Position numbers and translations under genes: made by a program
Part shown: positions 10,114 to 20,743 of the stretch, in pieces
How the letters are laid out: each line of letters begins with the position of its first letter
How positions within the stretch are numbered: position 1 is the stretch's first letter
The notes under the pieces: model-generated
The model's input: only the letters and a program-made list of their open reading frames with translations
Databases searched by the model: none
What the model was told of the DNA's origin: nothing
DNA from: Rachicladosporium sp. CCFEE 5018
Taxonomy: Eukaryota; Ascomycota; Dothideomycetes; Cladosporiales; Cladosporiaceae
DNA length: 64,000 nucleotides
Assembly: GCA_002077045.2 (NCBI GenBank)
Contig: KZ111142.1
Span: 909,017 to 973,016 of the forward strand
Direction: 5' to 3'

Positions 10114-10668
10114 ATGCCCCTTCTCCGCCCCCTCCCCGCCCATCTAGGTCTCATCCTCCCCCTCTGCACCGCCTCCGCCCAACTCGGCCTCTCCCTCGCC
10201 TCCCTCCCCCTCTTCGCCGCCTTCCTCTCCCCCAAGAAAGACTCCCAAGGAAACCTCACAAAAATCTCCGGCACACCTCTCTCCCACTTCCTCGCCTCTT
10301 ACTCCGGCCCCTTAGCCACCACCAACCTCATTCTAACCCTTACAACCGTCGCCTCGGGCTTGCTGAGCTTCAGATGGCTAAGGCAGCATCAGACGCTGGA
10401 GACGGGGCAGGTGGGGTGGTGGTATGCGGTTGGGGTTGTGTTTGCGGGGGTGCAGATGGGGTTTGCGCCGCTTGTTGCGCCGGGGATGCTGAGGATTGTG
10501 GGGCAGGTTGAGGAGGCAGAGGGGAAGAGGGAGGCGGAGGTGCAGGGGGAGAATGAGAAGGATATGGCGACTCTGTTCTTTGTGTATGTTGCGAGGACGG
10601 TGTTGGGAAGCTTGCCTGCGGTGGTGTGTTTTGCTGAGGGAGTGGCGTTGAGCTTTTGGGTGATTTGA
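10114..10668 (+). CDS. Small four-helix membrane protein, unknown
   Basis: Single-exon frame of 184 aa. Four hydrophobic segments are visible: near the N-terminus (LGLILPLCTASAQLGLSLAS), about 65-85 (TNLILTLTTVASGLL), about 100-125 (WWYAVGVVFAGVQMGFAPLV) and the C-terminus (VLGSLPAVVCFAEGVAL). A charged loop rich in Glu/Lys separates the last two. The size and four-helix plan resemble DUF1772/anthrone-oxygenase-like proteins, but I see no diagnostic residue that proves membership and no polyketide genes nearby. Codon use is strikingly C-ending in the first half and G/T-ending in the second half. Function unknown. Confidence 0.65.
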   Translation: MPLLRPLPAHLGLILPLCTASAQLGLSLASLPLFAAFLSPKKDSQGNLTKISGTPLSHFLASYSGPLATTNLILTLTTVASGLLSFRWLRQHQTLETGQVGWWYAVGVVFAGVQMGFAPLVAPGMLRIVGQVEEAEGKREAEVQGENEKDMATLFFVYVARTVLGSLPAVVCFAEGVALSFWVI

Positions 10669-10970
10669 TTGCGAAGAATGACATTTGCGCACATCAAAGG
10701 ACTCGGTAGTCTCAAGGATGGGGTGTTTACTTGCCTACGCACATGTGTACGGTACCGCAGGAGTGGACGGTGTTGGTCATAGACCCATCGAAAGCCACGG
10801 GTTGTCCAACACGGTCCATCACGAAAGCAACAATCTGTCTCCACGATGCAGCGAGTGCGCGACGACGGCTGTGACGCTGTCGACAATAGCATACTCATAT
10901 CCGACAGTTGATCTGAAAATATGCAGGAGGCGCATGTCTTGCGAGATGTAATGAGGGCCCCAATACATGA
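10669..10970. other. Convergent intergenic spacer
   Basis: About 300 bases between convergent genes; no feature seen beyond presumed terminators. Confidence 0.35.
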
Positions 10971-12019
10971 TTAGCTTATCGCTATGGGTGCTTCAATCTT
11001 TCTGCCAACTATTGCATCCATGTATAAGCAAGGCCAGGTATGTAAGACACGATAGTTAGTAAAAACCCAATCACCGCGTCTTACTGACACACCGACTCCC
11101 TGTATCTCAGTATCGTGACTTCGTCCCATCACGTCGTCAATGAGGTTTATGAACTCCTGCATCAGGATTAGTGGCTTGAATCTGCCAAGTAGCACCTGAT
11201 ACCTCGAGTACCCACTCCAAAGGTCCTGGTCCTCAGGCAAGACACAAAGCCATCATATGCGTGTATGAATGGAATGATCGGGATCCAGTACGTGAACAAC
11301 CACCTCGGCAGCGTCTCCCAAGATAGCGGAAACCACCAGATCGTCATCAATGCCACCAGAAAGAACTCGCCCAACATGGCTGCCAAACTCCACAGACCCC
11401 TCTCCTGCAACTCCAGCACCACAACCGCATCACTCGTCTCCATCGTACTCTTCAACACTTTCCTCGCAACCTCATCATCAAAATGATGAAAAGCCAAACA
11501 AAACAACCTCATAACCTTCGCATCATCATGCACAAAGCCCGCCTCCTTAGCGAGCTCCTTATCCCCCTGTGTCGTAGGCGAAATAGCAGCGAAAGGCGGA
11601 TTCGCAGCATTGACCGAGTTGGGGATGAACGTCAGATTCTCCGACCGCGAAGCATGCAAGATCCAAGCGTCCAGACTCGGGTACAGATCTGACAGCAGGA
11701 AGGGCACCTCCTTGTGGCCCGCGCGGCGGCGCTGATCGTTGACGGTGAGTTCTATGAAGGGCGTGGGGCCGCCAGAGCCGGAGCAGAAGTCTATGACTTT
11801 CCAGTTTGGTCCTGAGGTTAAGGTGAGGGAGGTGAGGAGCTCGGCTACTAGTTTGGCGGCGTGGGTGGCGGGTGGAACGATTTGGAGGTGTGGGAGGCGA
11901 CTTGTCCATTGCGTTGTGAGGGTCTCCTGGAGGGCGGATTGGAGGAATGGTGGGAGGGGGAGGTCGCAAATTTCGAAAAGGTGCCATCGAGTGCCTGGGA
12001 GGCGGAGATGAGGGAGCAT
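10971..12019 (-). CDS. Membrane-associated SAM-methyltransferase-like protein
   Basis: Exons 12019-11216 and 11156-10971 with a 59-nt intron (donor GTGGGT, branch CACTAAT, acceptor ATGCAG), 329 aa. The first part has a class-I methyltransferase motif I (KVIDFCSGSGGPTPFIE), then a post-I acidic loop (LLSDLYPSLDAW) and a motif AFHHFDDEVARKVLK typical of this fungal family. Two hydrophobic segments follow (around EFFLVALMTIWWFPLSW and WLFTYWIPIIPFIHAYDGF), then SCLRTRTF and the conserved ending LHTWPCLYMDAIVGRK. Substrate unknown. Frame-compatible residues extend upstream of the chosen ATG (EGVFATPYRRTLKE, about 12035-12107) without a Met, so a short upstream exon is possible. Confidence 0.78.
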
Positions 12020-12535
12020 AACGAGGGCCTCCTCGTATGGGTTCTCGTTGACAGCCGTTTCCTTCAGCGTTCTTCGGTATGGAGTCGCAAAGACGCCCTC
12101 GACGACGGCGTTGCCTTACAGGGAATGGACGATAGCGATGGCCATGACGATGTACTCGCGATATTGAGATGAAACAGCGAGATAGTATACTACCTTGTAA
12201 ACGCGTTGGTGTCGGACGGGCCAATGGTAACACAATTCATATACAGAGCGAACGGGGAAGTAGTAAGTGGCAAGAAAGCCTGATATGTTGACGTTGAAGT
12301 CGGCTGCAGCTGCCTGTCTTCCGAGTGATTCAATTCCATGCACTGTACTGTACGATCTATGTACACCCTCTCATCCAGTAATATTCTTGGGTATCATGAT
12401 GCATGAGCCGTCAGCCAAACGCCGGTCCCACATGAACACCAATCCGGACACCTTTTGCCTGGCGGTGCAGGTCTTGCTGGTAACAGCGAAGTATAGTAAT
12501 CCAAAAGGCCTTTAAATTTTTCCCCATGCATTTCA
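12020..12535. other. Intergenic, possibly with an upstream exon of the methyltransferase-like gene
   Basis: The part nearest the gene (to about 12107) looks coding in the methyltransferase frame. The rest shows no recognisable protein. A donor-like GTAAGG on the minus strand near 12117 could belong to an upstream exon, but I could not place it convincingly. Confidence 0.35.
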
Positions 12536-13542
12536 TCACTGCGAGCGCTGCCTCGCTGTCTCGTCTGGCTCGTCATCCGCGATGTGGACATCGGTCTCCG
12601 CGGTCTCGTTCGCCTTCACGGGCCCAAGTGTCCACACCCACTCTCGATCACGCTTTCTACGGCCAGCGACAGGTGTGGCAGGACATGTGTCGCTGTCCTC
12701 CTCATCCTCATCTGCCTCGCGCTTCTCGCCAGTCACTGTTGGCGCCTTGACTGAAAGGTCTCTCTCTGGCTTCTCACCGAGATGTGAAGCTTCGTCGTCA
12801 ACTTGATCCCTGGCCTTACTCCGATCACTCGGCGTCAACTCCAGTGTCGAGATCGTCGAGCTCGAAGACTCTATATCCGAGTTGCAGAAGGTGTAGCGCT
12901 CGGTGTGGATCTCCTCCTCCAGCGGCGCCTTGAAGGCGACCTTCTTTGCTGTCGGGAACATGGGTTTCGATTGCGAGAAATGCTTTCGCACGCTTCTCGT
13001 CCGTTGTAGAGGACCGTTGGAGAGTATCGAGGCAGTGTTGAAGGCAAGCTTGTAAGGCAACTCGACTGGAAGGGAGTCGGTGGTCGATGTTGAAGCGGCG
13101 GAGCTTACAGATGAGTGCGAAGAGCCAGGTGCGATGGGTGTCAAAGGCTCTTCGACTGTTGAGATCGGGGAGCTGGAGATGGATAGCGACGAGAGCACCG
13201 GACGATGCGATCGTGTGCCTGGCGTTCGCAGTCGCTCAGTCGCGTTACGTCCTCATGTGCGTTGCTGAAAGTATTGCGCAATGTCGGAGAGGTTGCAGAG
13301 AGGGTTTCGAGTCGTAGACTTGTCGCTTTCTTGCCAAAACCTGACGGGACGGCGCTCGATGTATTGAGCGACAGCTTTGGTCGCTTCGAAGGAGATGGTG
13401 CGCTGAGCATCGTGACATGCTCATATGGCAGAGGTGCTGAAGGCAGCACTGCGACTGACATGGTGTTTGAGGTAGTCGTAGTGGGCGAGGAGGGGTGGAG
13501 GTCAGACAGCAGTGCCGATGACCGCGGCATGTAGGAGAGCAT
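12536..13542 (-). CDS. Conserved fungal low-complexity protein
   Basis: Two frames together make one protein. The N-terminal piece begins at the ATG at 13542 (MLSYMPRSSALL) and contains KRPKLSLNTSS and SATSPTLRNTFSNAHE, phrases I recognise from uncharacterised fungal proteins. The C-terminal piece runs in another frame from about 13200 to 12536: Ser-rich, then TAKKVAFKAPLEEEIHTERY, an acidic stretch (DEDEEDSD) and the ending RKRDREWVWTLGPVKA. The join lies about 13160-13245. A GTAACG donor exists near 13248, but none of the nearby AGs restores frame at a normal intron length. Either the intron is unusual or there is an indel. Probably nuclear and disordered; function unknown. Confidence 0.55.
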
Positions 13543-15935
13543 GCTCCAGATAGTTGCAAAAAGACGGTCCCTCTGCGGCGCACGCGCTCGCCGCACTAGC
13601 AGGTAATCGGATTGCGAGGTAGTCAGAGGCGTACCGCACGCGCACCCAGGGTCTGACTGGTCTCGTGAGGCGCAAGAATCAGGGCAGAGAGTTGTTGGCC
13701 TGCGCCCCAGATGACAACGACTCGAGGGGAGCCGGTAGGATGAGGTTCTGCTAGTTTCAGAGTGCTCCTTGGATAGCAACAGGCTTCGGCAGCGGCAGTA
13801 CGAGCTACGCCGGGCGCGCTATCGATATAGAATCTTTGCCTTTCCCTGGCGGCTAGCGAGGTCACCGTTGTGGTGGATGATCTGCGCGCCTCGGGGCCTG
13901 AAATGGAGATGCGACGGGCGGTAGTCGACACTTCGTAAACCCACTCTTTGGGCCAGAGCTATGTGGGTTTGAAGCAGAGGTGGTCTTCGAGAAGCTGTGA
14001 AGGCTATAGGAGAGCTTTACAAAGGGTCTACAGGGCAAGCGCCAGCATACCCCAGCGGCATTGTATTACAGGCCCATCCTCATAATGCGGCAGCCCATCT
14101 GCGCTCCACCCAATAGGAAACATTGACCAGCATCGGGCAATCGGCGCTCTGGCTGCTGCAAGACAGAGCGGAAATACGAAGATCGATGGCGACAAAAGCC
14201 CGAGCGGCAAACACGCAACAAGCCATCGAATAGCGTCGTCGCTTGGTGCACGAACCCCGGTAAGGAACGTCAAGCTACGAGCTATTTTGGGGGATGAAGG
14301 GTACAAGGAGACTTTCCGCGCACACACCACATCGCCTCCACTTTCCCCGATCCATAGCAGTTAAGGCTCAATCGCCGGTAGATTATGTTTGCACAGCAGA
14401 CAGGACAAACCGAGGTGCCGGACGAGTCCGGGTCCAGGACGATGGCAAACGCTGATCTTTCGCTGTGTTGAGATGCAAGCATTTCCAAGAACGTGGCTCA
14501 TTCCGTTGACAGCGTGCCAAAGGCGTGTTGCAGGTGCAACCGAGTTTCTTCGTCCTCCGCGTGCGTGTCAGATGTGTGGCGATTGTGGCTTGGGCGCCGT
14601 GTCCGCGTGCTCTTTCACACCCTCTCGTCATGAATCTTGTGTCGTCGAAGACTGACCACGGAGCATAGCGGCAGGTGCTACGTACACGAGCCCCACCGGC
14701 ACGACAGCCGTTTCAGACCGATCACTGTCATGCAGTGTTGCGGATGCGTGCATGGTGGGATACCTACGATCTCCACACCCTGCCACACTTTGCTAGCCCA
14801 CGGCGGGACCAGAAAATAGTTTTTTGTCCGATCTCGACTCCGGTGGAAAAATTACTTCCAAACCGGGTGGGAAGACATCTTCTCGGCTGTCGACTGTGGC
14901 TATACGAACACGTGCGCGGCGGCTTGGTATTGACGACCCTCGCCTAGCATGGGAGTGGCGGGAGTTCGCAGAATCGCGATACCAGACTTGCACGATGATG
15001 CTGCTGATGATGCCTTCGCGTATCTGGCGCATGATCGACTTCATCTCGCCATAGGGCCGTCTTACACGCCACTGACAGGACGTCATCTGCTGGTGCTACA
15101 GCCAGTCTCACAGCTGCATGAGGCTGCTGACCCGATGTCTCTTCGACGCGGCTGAGGAAAGAGAATGCGAACGTTGGCGACAACATGGGCGACGTGATCG
15201 CTAAGCACGGGTGTCACGGCCATGAAAAGAACTGGTGTGCTGATGCAGATCTCAGGTACGATCTTGCGATCTGGCGCATGCTGCCTTCGACTACGGCATT
15301 GTTGCTTCTTCCCATATCACGCGCTGCATGTACGAGCTGACCGCATAATGAGATGTACCGCGGTTCGGCCGCACGGTCCTGCATTCGCGACGATCATATT
15401 GATGAATACGCGCCATCACCACCAAATGGCTGTTGCCACGAAGTTGTTGCTTCCTCTTCGTCCGTTCTGGCACCCACTGGGCTTCGCTATCGTCGAGTCC
15501 GACCTGGCGTAGCTAACCAGGAGTTCCAGAAGACGCTATGGACCATACATCGGCTCTAGCAACACTCAAATTGGAGTCGGGCGCTCATGCGTGAGTGACA
15601 GGCAGGACATGTGAACTGAGTGCATGTCACAGCAACGGCGTAGGCGACGTGATGCGCCATAGGCACACAGCGATTGCATGCGTGCATTTCCATATCCTGG
15701 CGAGATGTGACTGCATAGGCTCGCCCATGCTGGATTGAAGCGCAGTACGGTAAAATCTATCTCACTTCTTTATGACTTGCTCCTCATCCATGAGTGTAAA
15801 GCCGCTTCGTTGCACAAAGTGCATGTGATGGCGCTGCAGCGATCCATCGTTCTCCACTTCACACTCCTCTATGTCTAAGGACATTTCTTGTCCACTGTAA
15901 GCCTCATTACCTACAACACGGGGAATCTCCGCGGA
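13543..15935. other. Gene-poor stretch
   Basis: About 2.4 kb with only short overlapping frames on both strands, many lacking ATG starts. I see no protein family, tRNA, inverted-repeat termini or tandem repeat. It could hold untranslated regions, a non-coding RNA or a decayed gene; the sequence alone does not decide. Confidence 0.35.
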
Positions 15936-16367
15936 ATGGCCATGGCAGATCGCTGTCTCCTGCTGGAGATACCGCCCGAACTACGCCTCAATATCTACAG
16001 TTACATTGACGGCATAAGCGACTACGCCCCCAAGTATCTGGTCGTACACGACAGGGAAGGACACTTCCGCCTCAAACCCAGTCCATCTGCTCCTGCTATC
16101 TACGCAGTTTGCCGCACCATTCGCAATGAGTGCTTGCCAATCACGATATTCCATACAAGCTACTCCCTGGACATCCTCGACCACGAGATGATGGTAACAC
16201 GGAATCAGGATACTCGCCAACGGCGACTTGAGTACGAGGGTCTTGCGCTGGTATCAGACTGCGCTCCAATCTTCGCTACAAAGGAGATAATGATTTCCAT
16301 CCAATGTAGCAGGCCCAGAGGCAAGGCAACCTGCTCCAATATTCCTAGAGATCATTTATCTCGTTAA
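15936..16367 (+). CDS. 2EXR/F-box-like fungal protein, probably partial
   Basis: 143-aa frame from the first in-frame ATG. The opening LLLEIPPELRLNIYSYI is the signature of the large fungal 2EXR/F-box-like family, followed by AIYAVCRTIRNECLPI, a conserved continuation. Members often run to 200-400 aa, so this one is short. After the stop at 16367, another open stretch in a different frame (about 16400-16620) follows a possible acceptor TTTCAG at about 16395-16400. The gene may therefore have an unplaced intron or be a broken copy. Family members have mostly unknown roles; those with true F-boxes recruit substrates to SCF ubiquitin ligases. Confidence 0.55.
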   Translation: MAMADRCLLLEIPPELRLNIYSYIDGISDYAPKYLVVHDREGHFRLKPSPSAPAIYAVCRTIRNECLPITIFHTSYSLDILDHEMMVTRNQDTRQRRLEYEGLALVSDCAPIFATKEIMISIQCSRPRGKATCSNIPRDHLSR

Positions 16368-16833
16368 AAAGGCGAAGAATTTGTAGAGGGTATGTTTCAG
16401 ATTGCCGAATGCCACTCGGGGCGAGGTTTTCGAGCAGCTCTGCAGCATGATTCTGCTGATGCAGAGTGAGGCTGAGGCTGTAACGGTCGAAGAGTACGCT
16501 GGCCGAGGCGTTTGGCGCCGCTGGGACTCGAATGAGTCCAGTTGTATAGCAATATGGCTGGCACTTATGACCTGTGAGAAGTGTGACGACTGGTCACAAG
16601 GACTATGCGCACTACCAGCGTGATGGGATGGACGGCATCTTGTACGGAGGCATTCAGCAGTTGGAGCTTCTATGGCGAAGTACCACGATGTCCCGTTCAC
16701 GACAGAACGTCTGGGAGGCTAGCGAGACGCGTTGTACGTTCACAATGCTGTCCCTACGGATCTAAACCCACCATCACGACTTGCACTGTTGGGTCTCACT
16801 GGCAGGCCACAGCAGTCAATGCAGCAATACGTC
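16368..16833. other. Possible 3' remainder of the 2EXR-like gene
   Basis: Contains open stretches on the plus strand that may be a downstream exon, but no conserved motif confirms it. Nothing else is seen. Confidence 0.3.
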
Positions 16834-17268
16834 TCAGCCCCTCTCCTGCCTCCACTCTGCTCTCAACTCTCTGGCCTTTCCAACTTTCAGGTGATCTTTC
16901 TGCAATTCCACCACGATACTCTCTATCGCTTTCACGCACTCATTCCTCCCTTCCTTCACAGGAGGGGCTTCCAAATCCAGCTCGTCCCGCCAGACACGGA
17001 ACGCGCTGGCCTCAGTCTCGGTCTCGCCGTTCAATTCGTCGGCGTGCTTGATACCGAACGCAGTAGCGCGCTTACGCCAGAGATCGAGCTTGCGCAGTGT
17101 CCAGCGGGCATTTACAAGTGCTATGGTGGCGAGGTAGAGGACGTGACGGAGATCAGGCTCTGTGAGATATGCGGAGAGGAGCATTCGAGAGAAAGTAGAC
17201 CATTTGATCAACTGTGGACGGGCGAGAGCGGTCTCGAGGTATTGAAGGGGGGTTTCTGATGTGGACAT
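16834..17268 (-). CDS. Small unknown helical protein
   Basis: 144 aa from the ATG at 17268 (MSTSETPLQYLETAL); an upstream in-frame GTG is not taken as the start. The sequence is alpha-helical with one moderately hydrophobic segment (LRHVLYLATIALVNARW) and a charged second half rich in Glu, Arg and Lys (VKEGRNECVKAIESIVVEL). I do not recognise a family. Amphipathic patterning and freedom from low complexity argue that it is a real gene. No neighbour suggests a role. Confidence 0.5.
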   Translation of the reverse strand: MSTSETPLQYLETALARPQLIKWSTFSRMLLSAYLTEPDLRHVLYLATIALVNARWTLRKLDLWRKRATAFGIKHADELNGETETEASAFRVWRDELDLEAPPVKEGRNECVKAIESIVVELQKDHLKVGKARELRAEWRQERG

Positions 17269-17685
17269 GATCTCCTTGCGCTGTCGATGCGGCACTGATT
17301 ACATCCTTGCGATGGGATCTCCGGCAGGTAATATACCTACTGTGATGAAAGTGAAGGACAAGCAGAGACAATGATGATTGCTGGTCAGCAATCGCTACCA
17401 CGTTGTAGGGACCAGCTAGAACGATTCTGTAGTCGCTTCGTGCTCTGATTGTCTCAAACTTACGTCAGACAATGCCACGACATTTCTAGACCATCTTCGA
17501 TTGGACTCCGTCCCAGAACCCTTGGACTCATTCTGCTGTGTCTTGAACGTTGTGGACGTAAACAATACTCACAGTGAGCGCGATATTACCCACAAGACTT
17601 TCCAGACATTTGGACAGGCTAAGGCAGTCAGTTGGTCATGCAGGACGTTGGAGATGTCGAGCTGTCTATATAGAGATGGTCGGGA
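17269..17685. other. Intergenic spacer
   Basis: About 400 bases between two leftward genes; no feature seen other than the likely promoter of the small helical protein gene. Confidence 0.3.
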
Positions 17686-18484
17686 CTAGACGAGACTGCT
17701 TGCGGAGAGCAGTACCAATGCGAGGCTCCACAGGCTGTCAAGACTGCTGGCCCTTGTCGGAGCCGCACTTGACGCCGCCGTTGACGAAGTCGTCGATGTC
17801 GATGATGCAGCGGTGGCTGTGTTTTGTACACTGGCACTGGATGTCGAAGACGCGGCCGCAGGGGTGGTAGAAGTCGCTACCGTGGATGTGGCCGATACCG
17901 TCGTTGCGCTCGTTGAGGTCGCATCAGCCGCGCTCGTTGAGGTAGTATCAGCCACGCTAGTCGAACTGGTCCTCGCATCGCTAGCTGTGGAGACAGTGGT
18001 CGCTGTATTCGCTGTAGGCGGGATGTAGGTAGCGCCTGCGGTCGACGTGAACTCCGACGTAAGCCCGTCCACGACATGGAAGTTGCCACTGTTGAAGCCT
18101 CCGATCTTGCCACCATTTTCATCGAGGTGCGCCAGCTCGAAATGCAAAGGCAGGCCACCGTCCACGATACGCTTTGCTTGCCAATTCCATGTCTGGAAAC
18201 CGGGGCTGAGGTGTACTGTCGGATGTTAGCAGTCGGCCTGCCTTATATTGCAAGCAAATCTCACCGTAGACATCCTTCGGTAGAAAGCCCGTTTCCGTCT
18301 GCTGCCAAAGCACCAAGTTCGACTGGGCGAAGGTGGTGTTCCAGGATACCTGCAGAGTGAAGCCCGTCGGAACGTACAGATCAGCTGGCGCTATGTCCGG
18401 GAAGTAAAATTGGTCGGTGGCGGACACAAGGCTGCAGAGCTCCAGTAGGACATGTGCGACAAGCACACGCATTGGTGCCACCAT
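17686..18484 (-). CDS. GPI-anchored Ser/Thr-rich cell-surface protein
   Basis: Exons 18484-18265 and 18215-17686 (249 aa). The 49-nt intron has donor GTGAGA, branch GCTAAC and acceptor GACAG. Residues 1-22 are a signal peptide (VLVAHVLLELCSLVSA). A compact extracellular domain follows (residues ~23-120), with VPTGFTLQVSWNTTF, LVLWQQTETGFL, VHLSPGFQTWNWQ and a Gly/Asn-rich end (GGFNSGNFHVV). This beta-rich layout resembles Kre9/Knh1-like domains of fungal wall proteins. Residues ~135-225 are almost only Ser, Thr and Ala, a probable O-mannosylated stalk. The C-terminus (LWSLALVLLSASSLV) is a GPI-attachment signal with no residues after it. A wall structural or surface role is likely; no catalytic motif is visible. 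Confidence 0.8.
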
Positions 18485-19190
18485 GGTGAATAATTTGAGT
18501 CGTTCTAGTGAGGCACAAGGCTAAGATCAAAAGTAGGTAGTAGCGCTACAGAGATGAAAGCGAGGGAGACCAGGTACTTATCTCTCGATACGAAAAAGAC
18601 TCGACAGGATGCCTCAATAGCCTGCAATGCCATATGAGTAGTAGCTGAGGCGGACATCATACCTCAACCCGTAATTGGAGGCGATCTCATGAATCGGACC
18701 TAGCGTTCAGCCTTGCGCGCGCGGATTGGTTGGGGAACAGAGGCGGGACAACGCCACATACCAACACTGCCCAAATTATAGGCGCAGTGAAGCATTGACT
18801 GTGCGATTTCGAGTCGCGACGCACCTAACGCGCACTCAATATTGTACCTTGAACACGACCAGACGAAACCTGTCGCTTTGATGAAGTGAAGTTGGCTTTA
18901 TGGATGCCAAGCTTCTCTACAGCATCGTGCCTGCCTGGTGACAAACACTTCGAGTGCAGCCATGGAATGCCCGAGATCATCAGCGTCTTCTCTTCCATCA
19001 TAACGAAGCAAGGTCAATTCTAGGTCGCTGATTTAGACCCTCGACCGTAGCTCGACCGTAGCTCCGTGGTTAGGTGACTTGAGCGAGATGTACGGGTACA
19101 TTACAGCTGTAAGTGATGGGGAGCCTAGATCGTCCGCGTCAAGTTATCAACTTTCAAGCTGCGCAACGTAACGATCCAGCGCGTCAGCCT
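18485..19190. other. Intergenic region with GPI-protein promoter
   Basis: About 700 bases; a short direct repeat CTCGACCGTAG occurs twice in tandem (about 19041-19062). No gene or RNA recognised. Confidence 0.35.
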
Positions 19191-19744
19191 TCAAGTCTTC
19201 TTGATACTGCTCCTCTCCAACGCCTCCAGCAGCTCCGGCCTGTCAGCCAGCCGACTCCTCGCCTCTGCATAGCTCATCCACATCCTGCTCCTCTTGTGCG
19301 CCTCTGGCCACGTCTCCTCTTCCTTCGTGACCCTGACTTCAAACCACCGGTACAAAGCCCGGGGCGCATGTGGTCCACCCTTCTTGATCTGCTCGTCCGT
19401 CCGCTTTTCATCCACAAATCCCAGGTCCCGCTCTATCGCAGAGTGGATGCCGGCTTCCTCCCAAGCTTCGCGGCAGGCTGCTTCGGCTTCGGAGGGCTCG
19501 TCTGCCTCCCAACCGCCTTTGGGAAGAACCCAGCCTTTGCGAGAAGATGACTGGATAAGGAGGACTTGGTCTTTCGATTGGGAGAGAGGGACGACGCCAG
19601 CTACCAGGCGTTCTCCTCGAGGGCCATATCTAGCGATCGTGTGAGTCATCCGCCAACGAAGTCCATGTCTAGCTTTGCAAACCTTTGGTTATCTCTGCCA
19701 ACACGTGCCTCCATTGACCTTTCGGGCTGCTTCTCTTGAGCCAT
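19191..19744 (-). CDS. Diphosphoinositol polyphosphate phosphohydrolase (NUDIX)
   Basis: Exons 19744-19683 and 19629-19191 (166 aa) with a 53-nt intron. The join gives MEARVGRDNQR then YGPRGERLVAGVVPL, the usual fungal start of this family. The NUDIX box is complete: GGWEADEPSEAEAACREAWEEAGI fits GX5EX7REUXEEXGU, and VLPKGGWE precedes it as in DIPP enzymes (yeast Ddp1, fission yeast Aps1). These enzymes hydrolyse inositol pyrophosphates and diadenosine polyphosphates using divalent metal held by the Glu residues of the box. The protein is cytosolic or nuclear, with no targeting signal. Its length matches the family. Confidence 0.93.
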
Positions 19745-20743
19745 TGTGACGAAGCTCTGCCTTGGAACGACTTCGTGTCTGACCAAGGAGACTCCACCGA
19801 AGTGTCGAATGAACTTCTGCGACAACGCCGTAACGACAGCACCAGGCCCAGTCAATTCCTTCACTTTGCTAGGCAAACACGCGATCAAGCACGTGCACAC
19901 ACCTGAGGCAACAATCGACCTGCTCAATCTGTCTTACGACGATGAACAACGCAATGCGACCTCTGCAGGCAGGTGGGAGGAGGAAGGCTGTGCTTGCTCG
20001 GCATGTTGAAGGAAATGATGTCGGGGCAGTGCGGGAAAAGAAAGGGCGGAGGAGGTAGAAATACTACGGTTGCTCCACCGCAAGTAGCGTCGTGGGCTAA
20101 AAGGTTCTCGCGTGGGACCGAACTTACCGTGCGCGCACATGCCGCGCTAGAGAACAGGAGAGAAACCATACTTCGCGTGATGGCTTGCGATGCTGAGGTG
20201 AACACGTTCCTCGGGTCGCCATGCGGTCGGACGCGGCGTTGGACTCGCGTGACCAATTTTTCCCAGCCTCTTGCCCCACGTCAGTGCTCGTGTGCGACGC
20301 TTTGCGATGACTTTGCCTCCAGAGCAGCTCCCAGCGAGACTGTCGCGGAAGGTTTGCCCCTGAAGCCAAGTCACTCGCGAACATTGGTGGTAAACATCGT
20401 TGGACGACTCGCCTCAGTAATGCCTCCTTCCTTGATGTAGTCGCTACAGTGAAAAGCCAACGTCACTCCACAGCGTGGGGGTCGCACCTGCAGGTAGGGA
20501 CGGCCTCTGTCAATGTTCATCAATCATCATGTAGGACAATTAGACCATCGCCTTCCCTCCAACGACTCCCTACCACGAGTTCGACTTCTCGCGGCCTGTC
20601 GGTCTCACGAATCCCATGATTGCAGCACTTTCGCAACGTTGATTGATCGCATGGAGACAGTCTGAAAACAATACCCCACGCCACATCCGCATACAACGAA
20701 GCTCTAGGATTAAGAAAGCCCGTCTGTCCATCCAACGCCCACG
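19745..20743. promoter_or_regulatory. Divergent intergenic region
   Basis: About 1 kb between the NUDIX gene and ATE1, both transcribed outward. It should contain both promoters. No frame in it carries a recognisable motif. Confidence 0.4.

Noticed and set aside
13623..13931. 102-codon minus-strand frame upstream of the low-complexity gene
   Set aside because: It begins at GTG rather than ATG and lacks any motif; it may overlap untranslated leader.
14028..14330. 100-codon minus-strand frame with hydrophobic stretches
   Set aside because: No family resemblance, and the surrounding region shows no coding character. Considered chance.
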